Origin: Acheta domesticus
Lineage: Eukaryota > Arthropoda > Insecta > Orthoptera > Gryllidae
Assembly: GCA_031308135.1 (NCBI GenBank)
Contig: JAHLJT010004567.1
Location: 131,973,060 to 132,037,059, forward strand
Direction of reading: 5' to 3'
DNA length: 64,000 bases
How positions within the stretch are numbered: position 1 is the first letter of the stretch; every line of letters starts with the position of its first letter. A program made the position numbers and the translations under genes. The notes beneath the pieces are model-generated. The model saw only the letters and a list, made by a program, of their open reading frames with translations, did no database searches and was not told the origin of the DNA. Below are positions 21,944-34,344 of the stretch, piece after piece.

Positions 21944-23693
21944 CAAGGCCGTCTAGAAGAGTATATTAGAAGGCCTGAGCCAATGTAAATGTCACGTGAT
22001 CTGACGTCACAATCGGTGGCTGAACAATTTTCGTTTTCGCATACGCCCTTGTCAACGAGCTAGAATATTTAAGCTAATTTGCCCTTGTAGGATAAGTTTA
22101 GATGCAAACGGATGTTTTAATAATTCAGTAATAATTGCATGCTCGGTTTTCTGCATAAAAAGAATTCCTTCGTTCATTATCTTCTAATAAGCAAGGTATG
22201 TCTACTTCTAGTATTGAGCGATACAAGTATATGGAGCAATTATCAATTATTTTATGTAATACATGTAATATGTTTTGTTGCTTGCACTTGGATGTTTGGT
22301 TATACTATTATACTCTGAATTTTTTCAGTGAATCCTTGCAAACTATCCTTAAAGGAAGGCATTTTGAAAATTAGGCAGGCGAGATACATGACAAAATGAC
22401 AAGCAAGTGAAGTGTGCTGTGATCGAATTATGGTGGATCAACGGAAAGCGTTTCAACTTTGAAATTTCCAAACAATCCTGCTCTGTGACAGAAGCGGATG
22501 AAAACATAAATAGGAAATACTTTGTCCCCTCAAAGAACTTGTGTGTGCGTAAAACACTTCGATTCAAAATTATTCTCTACCAGAACAAGGCAGTAAGAAG
22601 ATATGGTGTCGAAGTATTTACTAAAGGAACGTATCCGACCATAGTGAAAGATGCATACCCTTCTATCTCAGTGAACAGTCGCACTACTTGACGAATACTC
22701 ACCAAGTGCTTCACATATAGATACCTGAAAATTTTGAAATTTAGTTCCTGAAGCATGAAAATCAAATAACTGTATTGAAGAGCTTTGTATGAGAGATATA
22801 TCCGATTAATGGAAAACACAGTTTTGAGTTGTGGACAAGTTTTGCTCACATTAATAGAACACAGTGATTTGTGAATTTCAAACATTTTATTAAATAAACA
22901 CTGTACATTAGGAATGTTCACTGATAAATATAATGGTTTCAAGAATGTAAGACGCAAGATCACAAAAGTGAGTGCAAAATAAAAAGACATTAACGTCAAA
23001 TAAAAGCGTCCATACAATTTTAATGTATTTCCGAAGTGATTTGTGGCTTTTGAATCATCTCATAAAGTCTCTGCTGGAGTATCTTCTGAATAAAATATTG
23101 CTTTTCATCCTTCCTCTTCTTATTTTTGTGCACCTTGAATTTTATTAATCTACCTATGAATATTTTACTGTTCCTTACAATATTAACAAATATTATTAAT
23201 AATTACTAATATGGCCATCATAGAAATATCTGATAATGCATTCTACTAGCTGTACTACTAACTTGCATATTAAATTAAAGTATACAACTTGAAAGAAATA
23301 GAGCAAGAAAAATATAAATAGAATTATCATGAAGGTACTTAATTTCTTATGAGCCTCAATTATGGCAGCAAAATTGTTTTATGAATCCTACAAAATTTTA
23401 TGTTATAAATAAGGTAGTATGTACAAAAGTTTAAGCCTTCTCAATATGTTAATTTACGTGTACGAAAATTGTACAATATCGGAATGCATTAATACAAATA
23501 ACTCTCTAAAATAAATTTCTAGAGGGTCAAAAAGGCTTAATGTTCCCTCGTGTTATTTTAAACAAGTATAGGTTTCCGTACGATTTTAAGAACTAAATCT
23601 ATGTTTAAAACGTTGACAGCATGCATTTCCTGCCAGCCACCCTTCATGATGTCATTCGGCGCAGGAGCAGGCCTTCTATTCTAGACGGCCTTG
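21944..23693. mobile_element. Candidate DNA transposon with terminal inverted repeats (1,750 bp)
   Basis: The terminal 15 bp CAAGGCCGTCTAGAA (21944-21958) is perfectly inverted at 23679-23693. Similarity continues inward after a small indel (TAGAAGGCCTG, then GCC.AATG, then GGTGGCTG). The element is flanked by GGTGGTG at 21937-21943 and 23694-23700, a 7-bp target-site duplication candidate, although the flank is G-rich. The inside is AT-rich and carries no recognisable transposase, so it is probably non-autonomous. TSD length and termini leave the superfamily open (hAT- or P-like are possible). Inside the left end are CACGTG and TGACGTCA (22002-22009). Confidence 0.65.
22577..23017 (-). other. 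Unrecognised 146-codon ORF inside the TIR element
   Basis: Long for this AT content. Rich in Leu, Phe, Tyr and Ile with scattered Cys; a hydrophobic start (LMSFYFALTFVILRL). No transposase motif such as a DDE signature or zinc finger was seen. It may be a decayed gene or chance. Confidence 0.2.
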
Positions 23694-24010
23694 GGTGGTG
23701 GAACCGTAAGAACGTGTGGTGATGGAAGGGTGGAAGAGTGGTGAGGGGGCGGGGGATGGGGGCAGCGGGGCAGCGGGGGTGAAGGCGGTGGGGCGGTAGG
23801 GGCGGTGGGGCGGTGCGGGCGGTGGAGGCGATGGGGGCGGCGGTGGAGAGGGCGGCGATGGCAGGGGTGGCTGGGCAAAGCGTGGTGTGGCAATGGTTGG
23901 GTGGCATGGCTGCTGGATGGTAGAGGAGACGGGGGCAGGGTAACGGTGGGCCGACAGAGTTTCCGGGGGTGGCTGGAAGTCGTGGAACGTCGAGGCTGAC
24001 GGAAGTGGGG
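23694..24010 (+). repeat. G-rich island, right part
   Basis: GGGGCGGTGGGGCGG-type degenerate repeat with a strong G bias on +. It is the likely continuation of the island at 21540-21943 before the insertion. Minus-strand Pro/His/Ser-rich ORFs (70-114 codons) are repeat readings. Confidence 0.6.
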
Positions 24011-24019
24011 ACGATGTCA

Positions 24020-26230
24020 TGGTTGGGGTATGAATCTGAGGCCAGTGGTGTTGAAGGAGTGAACTCAGGTAGGCGCTAGAAACTGCAGTGAGTAAGGTGG
24101 TCTCTCATGAAGTCAAATAGGACCATCAGAAGTTACCACCGCAAATATTACATTAGGACGTATGCTAAGAAAGTTTCATTTGCAAACATATCAGCCATTT
24201 TCTCAACCCGTAAGAGTACAGTAAGTTTGTCTCAGAAGGTGGAAATTAACTTCACAAACAAGAACGAAGATACGACATTTAGCTGGATGAAAGCAGGGGA
24301 AGCTTCCAAGATGGGAAGTAACGAGAGGGGGAAAGGGTTAAACAGAATGACCAAACCTCTCCTTTCTCACTAGAATGGGCGGGGAGGCCGAAGATAAATA
24401 AGGGGCGGAAGAGTTGTGAGAACGGAGGATGCGTCCCACGATGCGGGTAGACCCGGCCTTAGTAGCAGCCGCAGCGTGGATTGTGAAAGTGACGGAGGGT
24501 CCAACCCGAACTCTAGCGGTTGCTCCTATCTGCCTCTCACGCCCTACTGCAGTGGCTCCACTACGCCGCCGCGCCGTCGGCATTTGCTCCGCTCTTTCGT
24601 GTGACGGAAAGTCAGCAACCGTTCTCTCTGAAGCACCACCCACGACACGTCAAAATGCGTTGGGTGGGTCAAACGTAACGAGGACGTGAATAAATTCACA
24701 ATCCTACAATGAAAAAAAAAACACTTCTTTTTAACGTAGTCATGTAAAATACCAGGAAACATGTAGCGCTGTTGCCTTTTGTAGCCCACTTAGTAGACAC
24801 TGTAAAGTACCAGGAAACATTGTAGCTGAGTGCAACATCTCAGAGAAAATTCTAGAGATATCCCATGAGAAATAATTTACAGCATCCTACTGTATATCTC
24901 GCCTAACGTCTCAGGTACTGATCTCTTAAGAGCGCTGCGATAAAACACGTGACAACACAAAATGTGACATTCTTTGGTTGAAAATGTACCAAAACCGAAA
25001 AAAAACTGTGAGGTCCCCAGTGAGTAACCCAACTCTCATTACACGCAGGCGGACAAGAAAGTTTGATCATGTGAGAGATGGCTATGCTCCATGACCCTTC
25101 ACAGTGACCGCGAAGAGTTGAGAGTTCATCCAGCCCATTCCTTAAGGCTAGCTGCTCCACAACGATGTCGCTTGACCGCCACTTGATCTCCGATTACCCG
25201 GGGCTGTGTGGAGACAGGTCAGCGGCTGACCTCTCTCAGGCGCCGCGTGACCACATGTTACCGCACGCGTGATGTCCTGTGAACGCCTGCCCGTGACGTG
25301 CGTACGTGTGAACGCTTGACCGCACGTCTAAGGTAAAGCGCACACCTGCTGTCGTGAACAGTTCCACCTGAAGCACTGTAGTGGAAGTCACTAAACGTCC
25401 CAAGCCATCCGTATATAATGTTCCCAACCCAGATACAAAACGACATTAAATTTGAGTATGAGCTTTTAATGGAAAATAAATTTGTGGAATTACCTGAGTG
25501 TTCACTAAAATCATGAAGAATCACCTACATCATGAATTTCATGAAAAATACGATTTTCTACAGACGAAATTCTGATACAAATAAAAATATACTGTTCATA
25601 TAGAAAATTAATATATACTAGAAGAAAACGAAGGTTATATTTTTAAATGATCATCTCATTTACGCTCCAGAGACATCATACGACCCTCAACAGCTACGTT
25701 ACATATGTTACATTCTTTTCATAACACCATGATTACAACCTGCCCCTTTATTCCTCTGTGTGAAAAGTTAGGCACAGATGGATAAAGCGCGATACAAGTT
25801 CTCGCGTTATCTGAATTTGCACAGCAAACATTACTTTAAATGCATTTGACACGAATCACACTTTCTTATGATGCTGTTAATTTTCTCTTGTGTCAGCGAC
25901 ACAGTTGATTACCGATCGACGAACATTTTCAACACTGTAACCATTTTCAGTGGCATTAAAGGCATATCTGTCTCTCCTCTTTGTGTACTCAGTGAGCCGG
26001 AATGCGGCAATCTGTCTTCTTCTTGATGCAATACAGTATACAAAATTGTAAGTAATATGCAGAAAATTAGATACGCTATCAATGACACGATTAAAATGAA
26101 AACTTGATGAAGGTAGGTGATTTGAAAGTAGTCTTATTATAAGGGGAAACATTACCTTCCATATAAAATATGACTGAAATTAATAAACTTAAATTTTGAT
26201 TTTATTGTTAAAAAGAAAATATAACTCGTT
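24020..26230. other. Intergenic segment with a moderate GC patch and a short duplication
   Basis: The GC patch is at about 24360-24690, with no recognised ORF. A block beginning GTAAAATACCAGGAAACAT at 24744 recurs at 24802 (period 58). 25150-25350 is CG-rich without repeat structure. The rest is AT-rich and unremarkable. Confidence 0.5.
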
Positions 26231-26309
26231 TCCATGACTCTCAGCAGTCACGTATTCCGAGAGCACATCTTCTCTGAAACACTGGTAGACGCACAACGTC
26301 ACACCGTTT

Positions 26310-26840
26310 TTGCATCATGGCCACATCAGCCCCTGCATCCCGGCTCGTGTGAGCAGCAAGGCGCGGAGAGGCGTGACGCTGCACTGTGCAGACACGCCGC
26401 TTCCTCCCCCGCGGTCGCGGTGGCTTCACGGAGAACCACCGCCTCTAATGACGCCCTCTGCTGCCCCTCGCCGCAGCCTTGCCACTTGCCCTTCGCCCCG
26501 CCCCTGCCCCAGACGCCGCCGCAGCCCCGTCTCCGCCCTCGCCCCCGCTACCGCCACCTCCTTCCCCGCCGCCCCCGCCCCCGCCCCCGCCAACCCTACC
26601 GCCGCCGCTCCCGCGGCCCCCGCCGTCCCCGCCGCCCCTTGCCGCAGCCTTGCCACTTGCCCTCCGCCGCCGCGGCCGCCGCCGCGGCCGCCGCCGCGGC
26701 CGCCGCCCGCGCCTGCGGCAGCTGCAACCCGAGCCGCTCCTCGGGCTCAATACGCTCCGCGCGACGGTGGCCTGAGCAACTCCACGTCGCCTCGAGGATG
26801 CTCTAATGAGCTGCGCGCCGCCGCCGGCAACTGCTAACGA
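26310..26840. promoter_or_regulatory. Strong GC island with a 12-bp GCCGCCGCGGCC tandem repeat
   Basis: Very high GC. The middle is (C)CCGCC low complexity. 26665-26710 holds tandem GCCGCCGCGGCC units encoding poly-Ala in one frame. GCCTTGCCACTTGCCC occurs twice (about 26478 and 26648), so part of the island is a direct duplication. A CTCF-like core AGCAGAGGGCG lies on the minus strand at 26453-26463. ORFs of 62-190 codons are compositional. Confidence 0.4.
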
Positions 26841-26849
26841 CCTCCTCTA

Positions 26850-28800
26850 TTTGGATTTATTTGGATAATAGTGGATGTACTTACTTACGTACAAGTATGT
26901 CGTCTCTGACGAAACAACACCGCAATTACAGACATTTTGACTGTTCTCTGTTATTTCTTGGGTTGAGCTGTTTTTTAAAACCGCATATATCCAATTTGTT
27001 AAATTTCATCAATAAAATAGCTCTTTAAACAATATGAAAATGGTTGTGCGTACACTTTATCGATATTTCGTAAACAAAACATTTAATTTCGAACTTTAAA
27101 ATTAGAAAAATAAGCAAAAAATGCTCCAAACCTTTTGAACAGCTGTGTCGTTTACGAGTGATTTCATCTAAAATAGTAAAAATTCAAGGAAAATTTGACA
27201 TATTTTTAAACTTTTTTCTATGATCAGTGTAATTTAACAAAATAAAAACCCATTTTCTCAATTTTTCTTAAAGATTTTTTTCAAAGCGATATTGATTTTC
27301 AAAAATTTTGACAAAAATTATATTTTGCTTAAATTCATTATAACTCGTATTGTAATTGTATCAAAAATTTAATATTATTTTCATTAAAAAACAAAAAAAA
27401 TTCTTTCGCGCGATGTGTGTGTTGAATACATAAATTTGCTAAAATGCTTTTAATTTATATATTATTTTCAGTTTTAAAATTTCTTTCTTAGTCCCAAAAA
27501 TTCAAAAATTTCAAAACTATCACTGTTTTCTCTGAAGTGTTGTACATTCCTTTGGTAGTGACACTAAAGAATTAAACACGATAAAAAATGAATACTTGCT
27601 GCAGCGTCTGCCAGAGCCTAATCTTCAAGCACAAGACAGTCAGCAGCCATCGTTCTACTTTCACAGACAAATAAATAAAAATATCTCTTCACTTCTTATA
27701 AGATTCAGGTAATGTACTAATAATTTTCAATTCCACTTAAATTAAAATTATTAAGTATCAAACAGGTTCAGTTAAATAGTAAATGGATTAATTAATTATA
27801 CGAAGAAGAGAATGTATCGACTGCTTCATAAAGAAATGAAACTGTATTTGTTTTATATCTTCTACAGGTTTTTTATTAATATCATTGTTGCAATAGTTCT
27901 AAGTTGAGTTCTGTGTTTCTTAAGTAAAATGAAGTTAGTGTTTTTCACATTATCACCAACATATTGAAATGGTGGGTAAATTATTAAATTCCTGGCATGT
28001 TTGAGGGCTACTTTTCGTTGAAAATCTTTTAGTTGTTGCCCCACTCGTTCGCGAGATTCCTTTCGATAAGCAAAAAATGCCATTCAGCATGTACATTGAA
28101 CTCACGTTCAAGAAAGCAAAAATTCATATTTCCTCCCATTTTTGTAATACTAAGCACTAAACACAGCCGTGAAATATGTTAACTCTGTCATATTGGTGTT
28201 TGAGAAGTGTTGTGAGTTAACGCTAAAAAATGTGAATTGATTTCGTGTCCTTTTTGAGGCATTCAGATGAAGCTATTATTGTTCAATTTTTATTTCATTG
28301 TTTTTTTCTGAAATGTATCAAAAACCGTGTAGGATATATTTGTCATTAATTAAATATACTCTGTGTATTATATTTTGAAGTACAAAAGAATTATTAAAAA
28401 AACACTCTGAACAATGAAAACTCAAGAATCAAATTTTATTTTGTCTCGTTTTCATACAGAGCTTTTTGTGTTACAGTGTAAGGGTGCAGAAGAAGGGTAT
28501 CCGAAGTTGACGATTTTTTAAAATTAATTCATTAATTATTACATTATTTCTAATTTTGATCTGTCAAAAGTTTCTCAATAATTGTAAGGAATCTATTCCG
28601 TCATTTCTGATTCAAAAACTTTTTTAATTACAATAAAACGAGATGCTCCAGAACATGCTGAGCAGTTCTTTAATTAACAAAGTGGGGTGCTCTCTAACCG
28701 TCCTTGTAACGGAGTGTGTCTTTCATGCTTCTTTGGAACGCAACCCGTGATACTCGGATGTCATAGTCGCTGCCTAACGCATATCAACGCAGGCGCGCAG
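26850..28800. other. AT-rich segment, nothing recognised
   Basis: Very AT-rich; ORFs up to 73 codons. No repeat or RNA recognised. Confidence 0.5.
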
Positions 28801-29085
28801 GAAAAAGGTTGTGTTTGGTGCCCCTCGCAAAAACTTGTTGCCGATTATTGAAAAGAGAAAAAAATGAACAGAAATTTGCCTTAAGAACCGACGCTTCTCA
28901 CCCATCATTTGTAAGATTAATTCTTATTGAGGAGATTGGTTGCCGATATATCTTGTCATCTTTGCATCAGTTCTCCGCATCTACTGCGACCCATCTACAT
29001 TCGGCTATGAATCATCTTCCAAATGTTCTGATTTTCACACACTCATTGTTACTCCGACTCCAATTCCCTGTTTGCTATCTTTCCA

Positions 29086-29126
29086 CGCGCAATAAAGAAA
29101 TCACCACGTAATTTCTTTATTGCGCG
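29086..29126. other. Perfect 16-bp hairpin containing AATAAA
   Basis: CGCGCAATAAAGAAAT (29086-29101), a 9-base loop, then the exact complement at 29111-29126. A run of ten C follows at 29154-29163. Confidence 0.9.
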
Positions 29127-29599
29127 GGTATACTATATTAAGTACATTCAGTTCCCCCCCCCCTATTTATCACCTTGCTTATACCGACATACATATCTAT
29201 ACTGCGGCATTACGATTCCACAGTTAGTCATTACACGGCACCCCAACGTCATTCCGTGTCATCGACATAATTGCAATGCTCGTCATCCATCCACTGCCAC
29301 CTTATCTATCAAAAGCTTTTGATAATTACAATAACCATAACCATTATTATTCAACTTAATCATTGAACCGGACAGCCATCCTTCCCCGCCTCGTCATAAT
29401 TTTGCTGAGAGTCATCATTCCATTGCGTAGCAAGATTTCAAAACTCAACATTATCTTTAATCAACTCATTCCGTTTCATTGCGCCACCGGTTCACCCTCT
29501 GCACATCCTCACATCGCTGCGGGTATCATTTCATCATTTCGACTGCGCTTCCATTATTCCTCTTCAACCTCATCATTCTGTAATCCCTCTCAGATTCCT

Positions 29600-29900
29600 C
29601 CTGCGTCTCCCAGCGTTGCAACCGCCATTTCGTGCCTCCGCGACATTCTCCTCTCCGACCGCGCCACGGCTGAATGGAAATTAGAAGGAATTCAGCGCGT
29701 GAATGGACGGCTGCAGCGCGCAGGAGACGAGGCGAGGCGAGGCGAGCGCGGTGCAAATGCGGTTAGCGCCGGGGCGGTGCCGACTCGCTGCCACCGCCAG
29801 TCCAGACACTCCTCTCCCCGCAGCAGCCGCCAACTTTCGCACGCGCAAACGCGACTGCCGCACGCAAACGCAGAGCGTGCACGGCGATACACGGTCAAAT
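29600..29900. promoter_or_regulatory. GC-rich patch with long flanking ORF
   Basis: GCG-rich, with GGCGAGGCGAG direct repeats near 29732. A 220-codon + ORF (29363-30025) spans it but changes composition along its length and shows no domain, so it is not called as a gene. Confidence 0.25.
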
Positions 29901-30099
29901 GCATTACCAAAAAACGATCACGTGGAAATTCGGAAAAATATGTGCCGTCTCCAAAACCTGAATTATTTTATGAAATATTGCGTCTGCAAAATTTCTTGCG
30001 CGTATCGTATGGCTGTGAGTTTTAACCCACTTGTAAAATATTCGGTACTGAGTGGATCACTGAGGCACTTACAAATCATATCTAACATCACTTTTTAGA

Positions 30100-30930
30100 A
30101 ATATTTCTTAAGTTTGAAAACATTATTCAATTTTGAAGTGTTTTTATGTTATGAAGAAATCCGTCCCTATATTTGAAGCTTGGAAAGAGTATATTTGAAT
30201 TAAAATGAACTAAATTAAATATAAGAGGACGAAAAGTAAACAGAAGCAAATTAATTTGGTTTGTGACGGTGTGCGGTGTGCACAGTAAATGATTCTAATA
30301 TTTAAATAAACGTTGTAAAGAGAACGTATTCGTTGTAGAAAATCCATTCAAGTAAACACACTAGAAAGTATCACCATTTGAATTTAATCAAGGTTTGGAA
30401 TGTTTAGGGGTCATCTTTATCAGTCGCATGACCTTTAGACGCGAATCTTTACGATTTACGGAGAACAAATGAAATTATCGGTTTCAGTGGCGCATTGTCT
30501 TGAAACAGTCATGGCATGTGGAGCTGCGGTTGCGAGTGTGTATTCCGGGGCGCGAGATGGGAGATTTTTACACATCGTTGTGGCTTGATAACGTTCTGTT
30601 ATTTATTACGTATTCCATCCAAACTTAGTTTAATCTTATCATTCACCTTCGTAAAAATTTTAATTTTCTCCTCGCGATTGCACTACAGTCCTTCATTTAC
30701 ATAAAGACAAAGACGGAAATGAATGGACAACTCTTACATAAACTCGCAACTTAGGATACTAGCGAGATATCGGGAAGAGCATGTGAGATAAAAGCTGTGA
30801 GGCGGGCTATGCTCCGATCCAAACACAATCTAATTGAAAAAGATATAAATTCTACCAGTAATAAACAATGCAGTAGTTAAAGCACTTTAGAGGTTTGAAG
30901 ACACACAAGCCGTTACATTCTTGCCGCCAT
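30100..30930. other. AT-rich segment, nothing recognised
   Basis: ORFs up to 62 codons; nothing supported. Confidence 0.5.
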
Positions 30931-30939
30931 GTTTATCTC

Positions 30940-31400
30940 TTAAACAGGGAATGACGTCGTCCGGAATAAGGCAGCCGGGCCTTCGGTGTGACCTCTCGAC
31001 GTCTCGCCGTGCCTGTCCGCTCGTCCTCTTCCCCCCTCCTCCGTCCCCCACAAGTCACCCCTAGAGGGCGGAGGCACTGTAATAGGCTTCGTCAGAAGAT
31101 TGACGCGGCCGGCAAAGACGTTGCCTGCGAGCGGATGGTGATGGGGGCGGCGGGGCCGGGAGGGGCGGGGCGCTTAACGCAGGCCATTAGCGACGTCTTA
31201 TCTCAGGCGGGGTGGAGGGGAAGGGGGGAAGGGGCGGGGTGGGACGCTGGAGCAGCCGGAGGCCGGAAGACTGCACCGTCGAAGGGCATTTGTCATTTGG
31301 AGGAGGCGGCGAGGGCGCAGCCTTGACATGAACCAGGGACCGCGCCCTTCTCGCCTGACTTGGCCCGGGACTGATTTTACGCTCGGCTGACACCTCGTGC
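30940..31400. promoter_or_regulatory. GC island with CTCF-like motif; candidate regulatory element
   Basis: CCCCTAGAGGGCGG at 31058-31071 fits the CTCF consensus CCNSYAGRKGGCRS at every position. A G-quadruplex-prone run lies at about 31144-31171. CGCTTAACGCAGGCCATTAGCGACGTCTTATCTC is not repetitive and holds homeodomain-like (CCATTAGC) and GATA-like (CTTATCT) words. Less repetitive than the other GC islands. No TATA box or obvious exon. Confidence 0.4.
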
Positions 31401-31429
31401 CCCTGTCTCTGTTATCTTGCCTGTACATT

Positions 31430-33130
31430 GTGTACAGATTGTTTCAAAAAGGGCGATGTTTACAATTACTACGAGTGTAAGAAGTGTCAGTGGCATTCAA
31501 ATTACAGTTTCACTGCAATGTGGTGAATGAGGAACCTGGAGACGCACGTCTTAACGCCACCATTGTCTGTATTTTGCGCTGAATAAATTGAAAACTGTAA
31601 GCGTAAATACAGATATAACTGTCATAACAAAACCAATGAAATATTCAGACACAGGTACAAATATTTAGGAATTTCAGCATTTCTACGCAAGTCACGACTG
31701 ATTGAAAGCAACCATTCGTTCTTGTACATCGCAATGATAGAGACAAACTCATACTTCGACAAATGCGTACATTACAAATACATTACATAACACATTATTA
31801 AGTTTGTAATTTTTTAGTTTCCTCACACTTTTTTCATTATTTACCCAGTAATTGATTTTAATGCTTTCAAAAGAATCATAAATGATCATGATTCATAAGA
31901 AACGGTGAATAAGCGATTCGTAGTATTTCTGATGCGCAAAAACAATGCAAAATATTTTATCAATGTGATTATTGTATTAACTCGATAATATTATTATTTC
32001 TGAAATAAATAAAATAAAGCTATGTAAAACACCTATTGCAATTGTGCATTTAAATTGTTTCATATGTTTTAAAAACCATTAACTTTATAATATCTTTCGG
32101 TGTAAATAGCACATCTACATGTTCTTGTACAAGCGATATTTTCAGTTGCTTTTCTTTCAGAGAAAATAATTTACACGATTAATGATTTATTATTCTGTAT
32201 TCATGGAACAAAATATAGATCTTTGAAACAGTAATATATATTTAAAAGTTATTGTTTGAAAATACATTTCGCAATCTTTTCATTCCTGATGAGCCTAAAA
32301 CTGATCTCGTGCTCCCAAGCTTTACACCAAGATAAGTCTGTCAGCGATGGATGGCTATTTGCGTAAACAGCCAGCGTGGGAAGAAAACCCATTATGTGGC
32401 GCATCAGCAGAGGAAATACGAGTCTCTGACTCCATTACGTCTCCATGATTACATGCCAAATGTTCAGAATTCAGACTCGAAAATGTCAGACTGTTCATGA
32501 GAATCAGAAATATCTTTTGCTATTTAAAGTTTCTCTCTTGATTCAAGTCTCGAGTGTAATACGAAAGAAACAGCTTCGAGGTTATTACCCAGTTGACGAA
32601 GTTTCTGAGAAATGATAAAAAGTTATTTAAGCACCTCTTACAAAAAGCAGAATGCACGTAAAAAAATTACAAATCAGATCACAAACGATTCAGTTTTGGT
32701 TATTCGCACCAACATTTGGGTGAGAAAAGTTTTATTCCTTCCTAGTTACTGAAGTCCAATTAATCGAAAGCGGGCACGAATTTAACATTGTTATCGCATC
32801 TGTAACTTACGTGTATTCGTATTTTGTAACGTAATAATTGTGAATAAATGTGCGAGAAGGTAAACATGTGATAACTTCTAAGAATGCATTGAACTGACCT
32901 TCCTATAGTCAGGTGTCTGCACATTAATACCTATGAAAACTGCTTTTCGAAGTACCTTTTACTTTCATCCCTTAAATCTCAGAAATAACTGCTGAGGTCT
33001 GGAAGACAAGGGGGGCGAGCACCTAACAGAACGTGAATTCAAGGCCCTGTACCTACGAGCCCACCGCTCACATTTATATTCTCTGGCCATTAGTTGGCCG
33101 TCAAGTGCTTCTAACATTTTGTGGTTGTTT
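31430..33130. other. AT-rich segment, nothing recognised
   Basis: No ORF above threshold; no repeat seen. Confidence 0.5.
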
Positions 33131-33202
33131 ATAGCTCTTATTTCAAATGCTAATAATAGGGATGTTTAGTGCCCCACGATAGGTAGCGGCGTTATGCACT
33201 AA

Positions 33203-33252
33203 GTCACGTGACGGACCTTGAAGTCGTAACGTTTTACCTTAGGCCTAAGGTA
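33203..33252. promoter_or_regulatory. Two palindromes: GTCACGTGAC and an 18-bp perfect palindrome
   Basis: GTCACGTGAC (33203-33212) is an extended E-box. TACCTTAGGCCTAAGGTA (33235-33252) is an 18-bp perfect palindrome. Both lie in a locally GC-rich 200-bp stretch of unknown nature. Confidence 0.45.
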
Positions 33253-33932
33253 CGGCCTTATATCTTCAAATATAGTGCACGCCTCTGTAGGAGTCTCTAT
33301 GGTCACCTTACAAACGGCGACATGGCCTGCATTTTGGAATGGAATGGTTGCATTTTTCCAACTCTGATAAACTGATTCTCGTATGCGAGTCAGTTACAAT
33401 TATTCATTAACAACTCCCCAACGCTGGCAACAATAAACGGAAAATGTTGGAGAGGTGGCAGAGAAGAAATTCGTGAAAAAGAAGTTGAAATCTTATCTTC
33501 GGGTTAGGTTATGTCTTAAGCGCATAACAAACGCTGTTTAAAGATATTTTCTACATTCTCAAGAAAAGCAGATTCAAAATTTCAGACTTCATAAATATGT
33601 CGCTAGCCTACACTCTTTGACATATTATGCGACATCTTGTTCAACGATTGAAGTGCTTGTTTTGTTATAATGCATAACGCAAGACTGCAAAAACTCTGAG
33701 CGTTGTTCATTACGACCGTATAAAGTCATGATCAGTAGAGTTTAAGTATGCCTTCTAAAGCTTGGCGCTAAAACTTCCTAATGAAAAAACGATTGTAACT
33801 CCGATTCAAATACTCAGTGCGAGATAGTGTGGCATTTGTGTCAGCACGCGGGAGAAGTGAGTAGCGCGCTAATACTCGATTATGACGTAAGTATTTATTA
33901 TTACAAACTTCTCTACACCGTTTATAAAATAG

Positions 33933-34330
33933 GTGTTCACCCCTATTGTTTTGAACATTCATTCTACTTTTAATTCTAGTTTGGATTTGAACAAAATTAC
34001 ATCACATTTTGAAAACAATGTTCAATGTGGAGGAACGTTGTCAACATCTCACATTATCACTGGATGTTTAAGCTTCCAAAATAGAAGAAACTCTCTTGTC
34101 ATCAAAAACCAAATTTACGAAATATTTAATTCAAATGAAGGTTGCAAGTCAATTTTAAATTATATTAATATTGCTGGTCTTGATAATATGATATGAATTA
34201 TTATGAACTTTATTGTAATTAATATTTCTGTTTCTTGTATTATACGAAATGTGTCTCTGATGTAAATCAATAGTGGTTGCTAATGACTTTAGATGTTTTA
34301 AAAGCGATTTAAAATAAATAAATAAAAAAG
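33933..34330 (+). pseudogene. 3' end of a non-LTR retrotransposon (end of ORF2 plus tail)
   Basis: The ORF ends at 34196; its last about 60 residues (QCGGTLSTSHIITGC, then RNSLVIKNQIYEIF) resemble the Cys/His C-terminal region of Jockey/CR1-like ORF2 proteins. A short AT-rich 3' UTR follows, with GCTAATGACTTTAGATG and a tail of AAATAAATAAATAAAAAA ending near 34329. This tail is typical of Jockey-clade 3' ends as I remember them. No upstream RT domain is visible, so it is a 5'-truncated copy. Start and clade are uncertain. Confidence 0.5.
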
Positions 34331-34344
34331 ATTCAATAGTCATG

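Noticed and set aside
26234..26837. 175-190 codon Ala/Pro-rich ORFs
   Set aside because: Low-complexity GC island open in nearly all frames on both strands.
29363..30025. 220-codon + ORF
   Set aside because: Composition shifts from AT-driven to GC-driven along the frame, no domain, and it crosses a perfectly ordinary intergenic patch.
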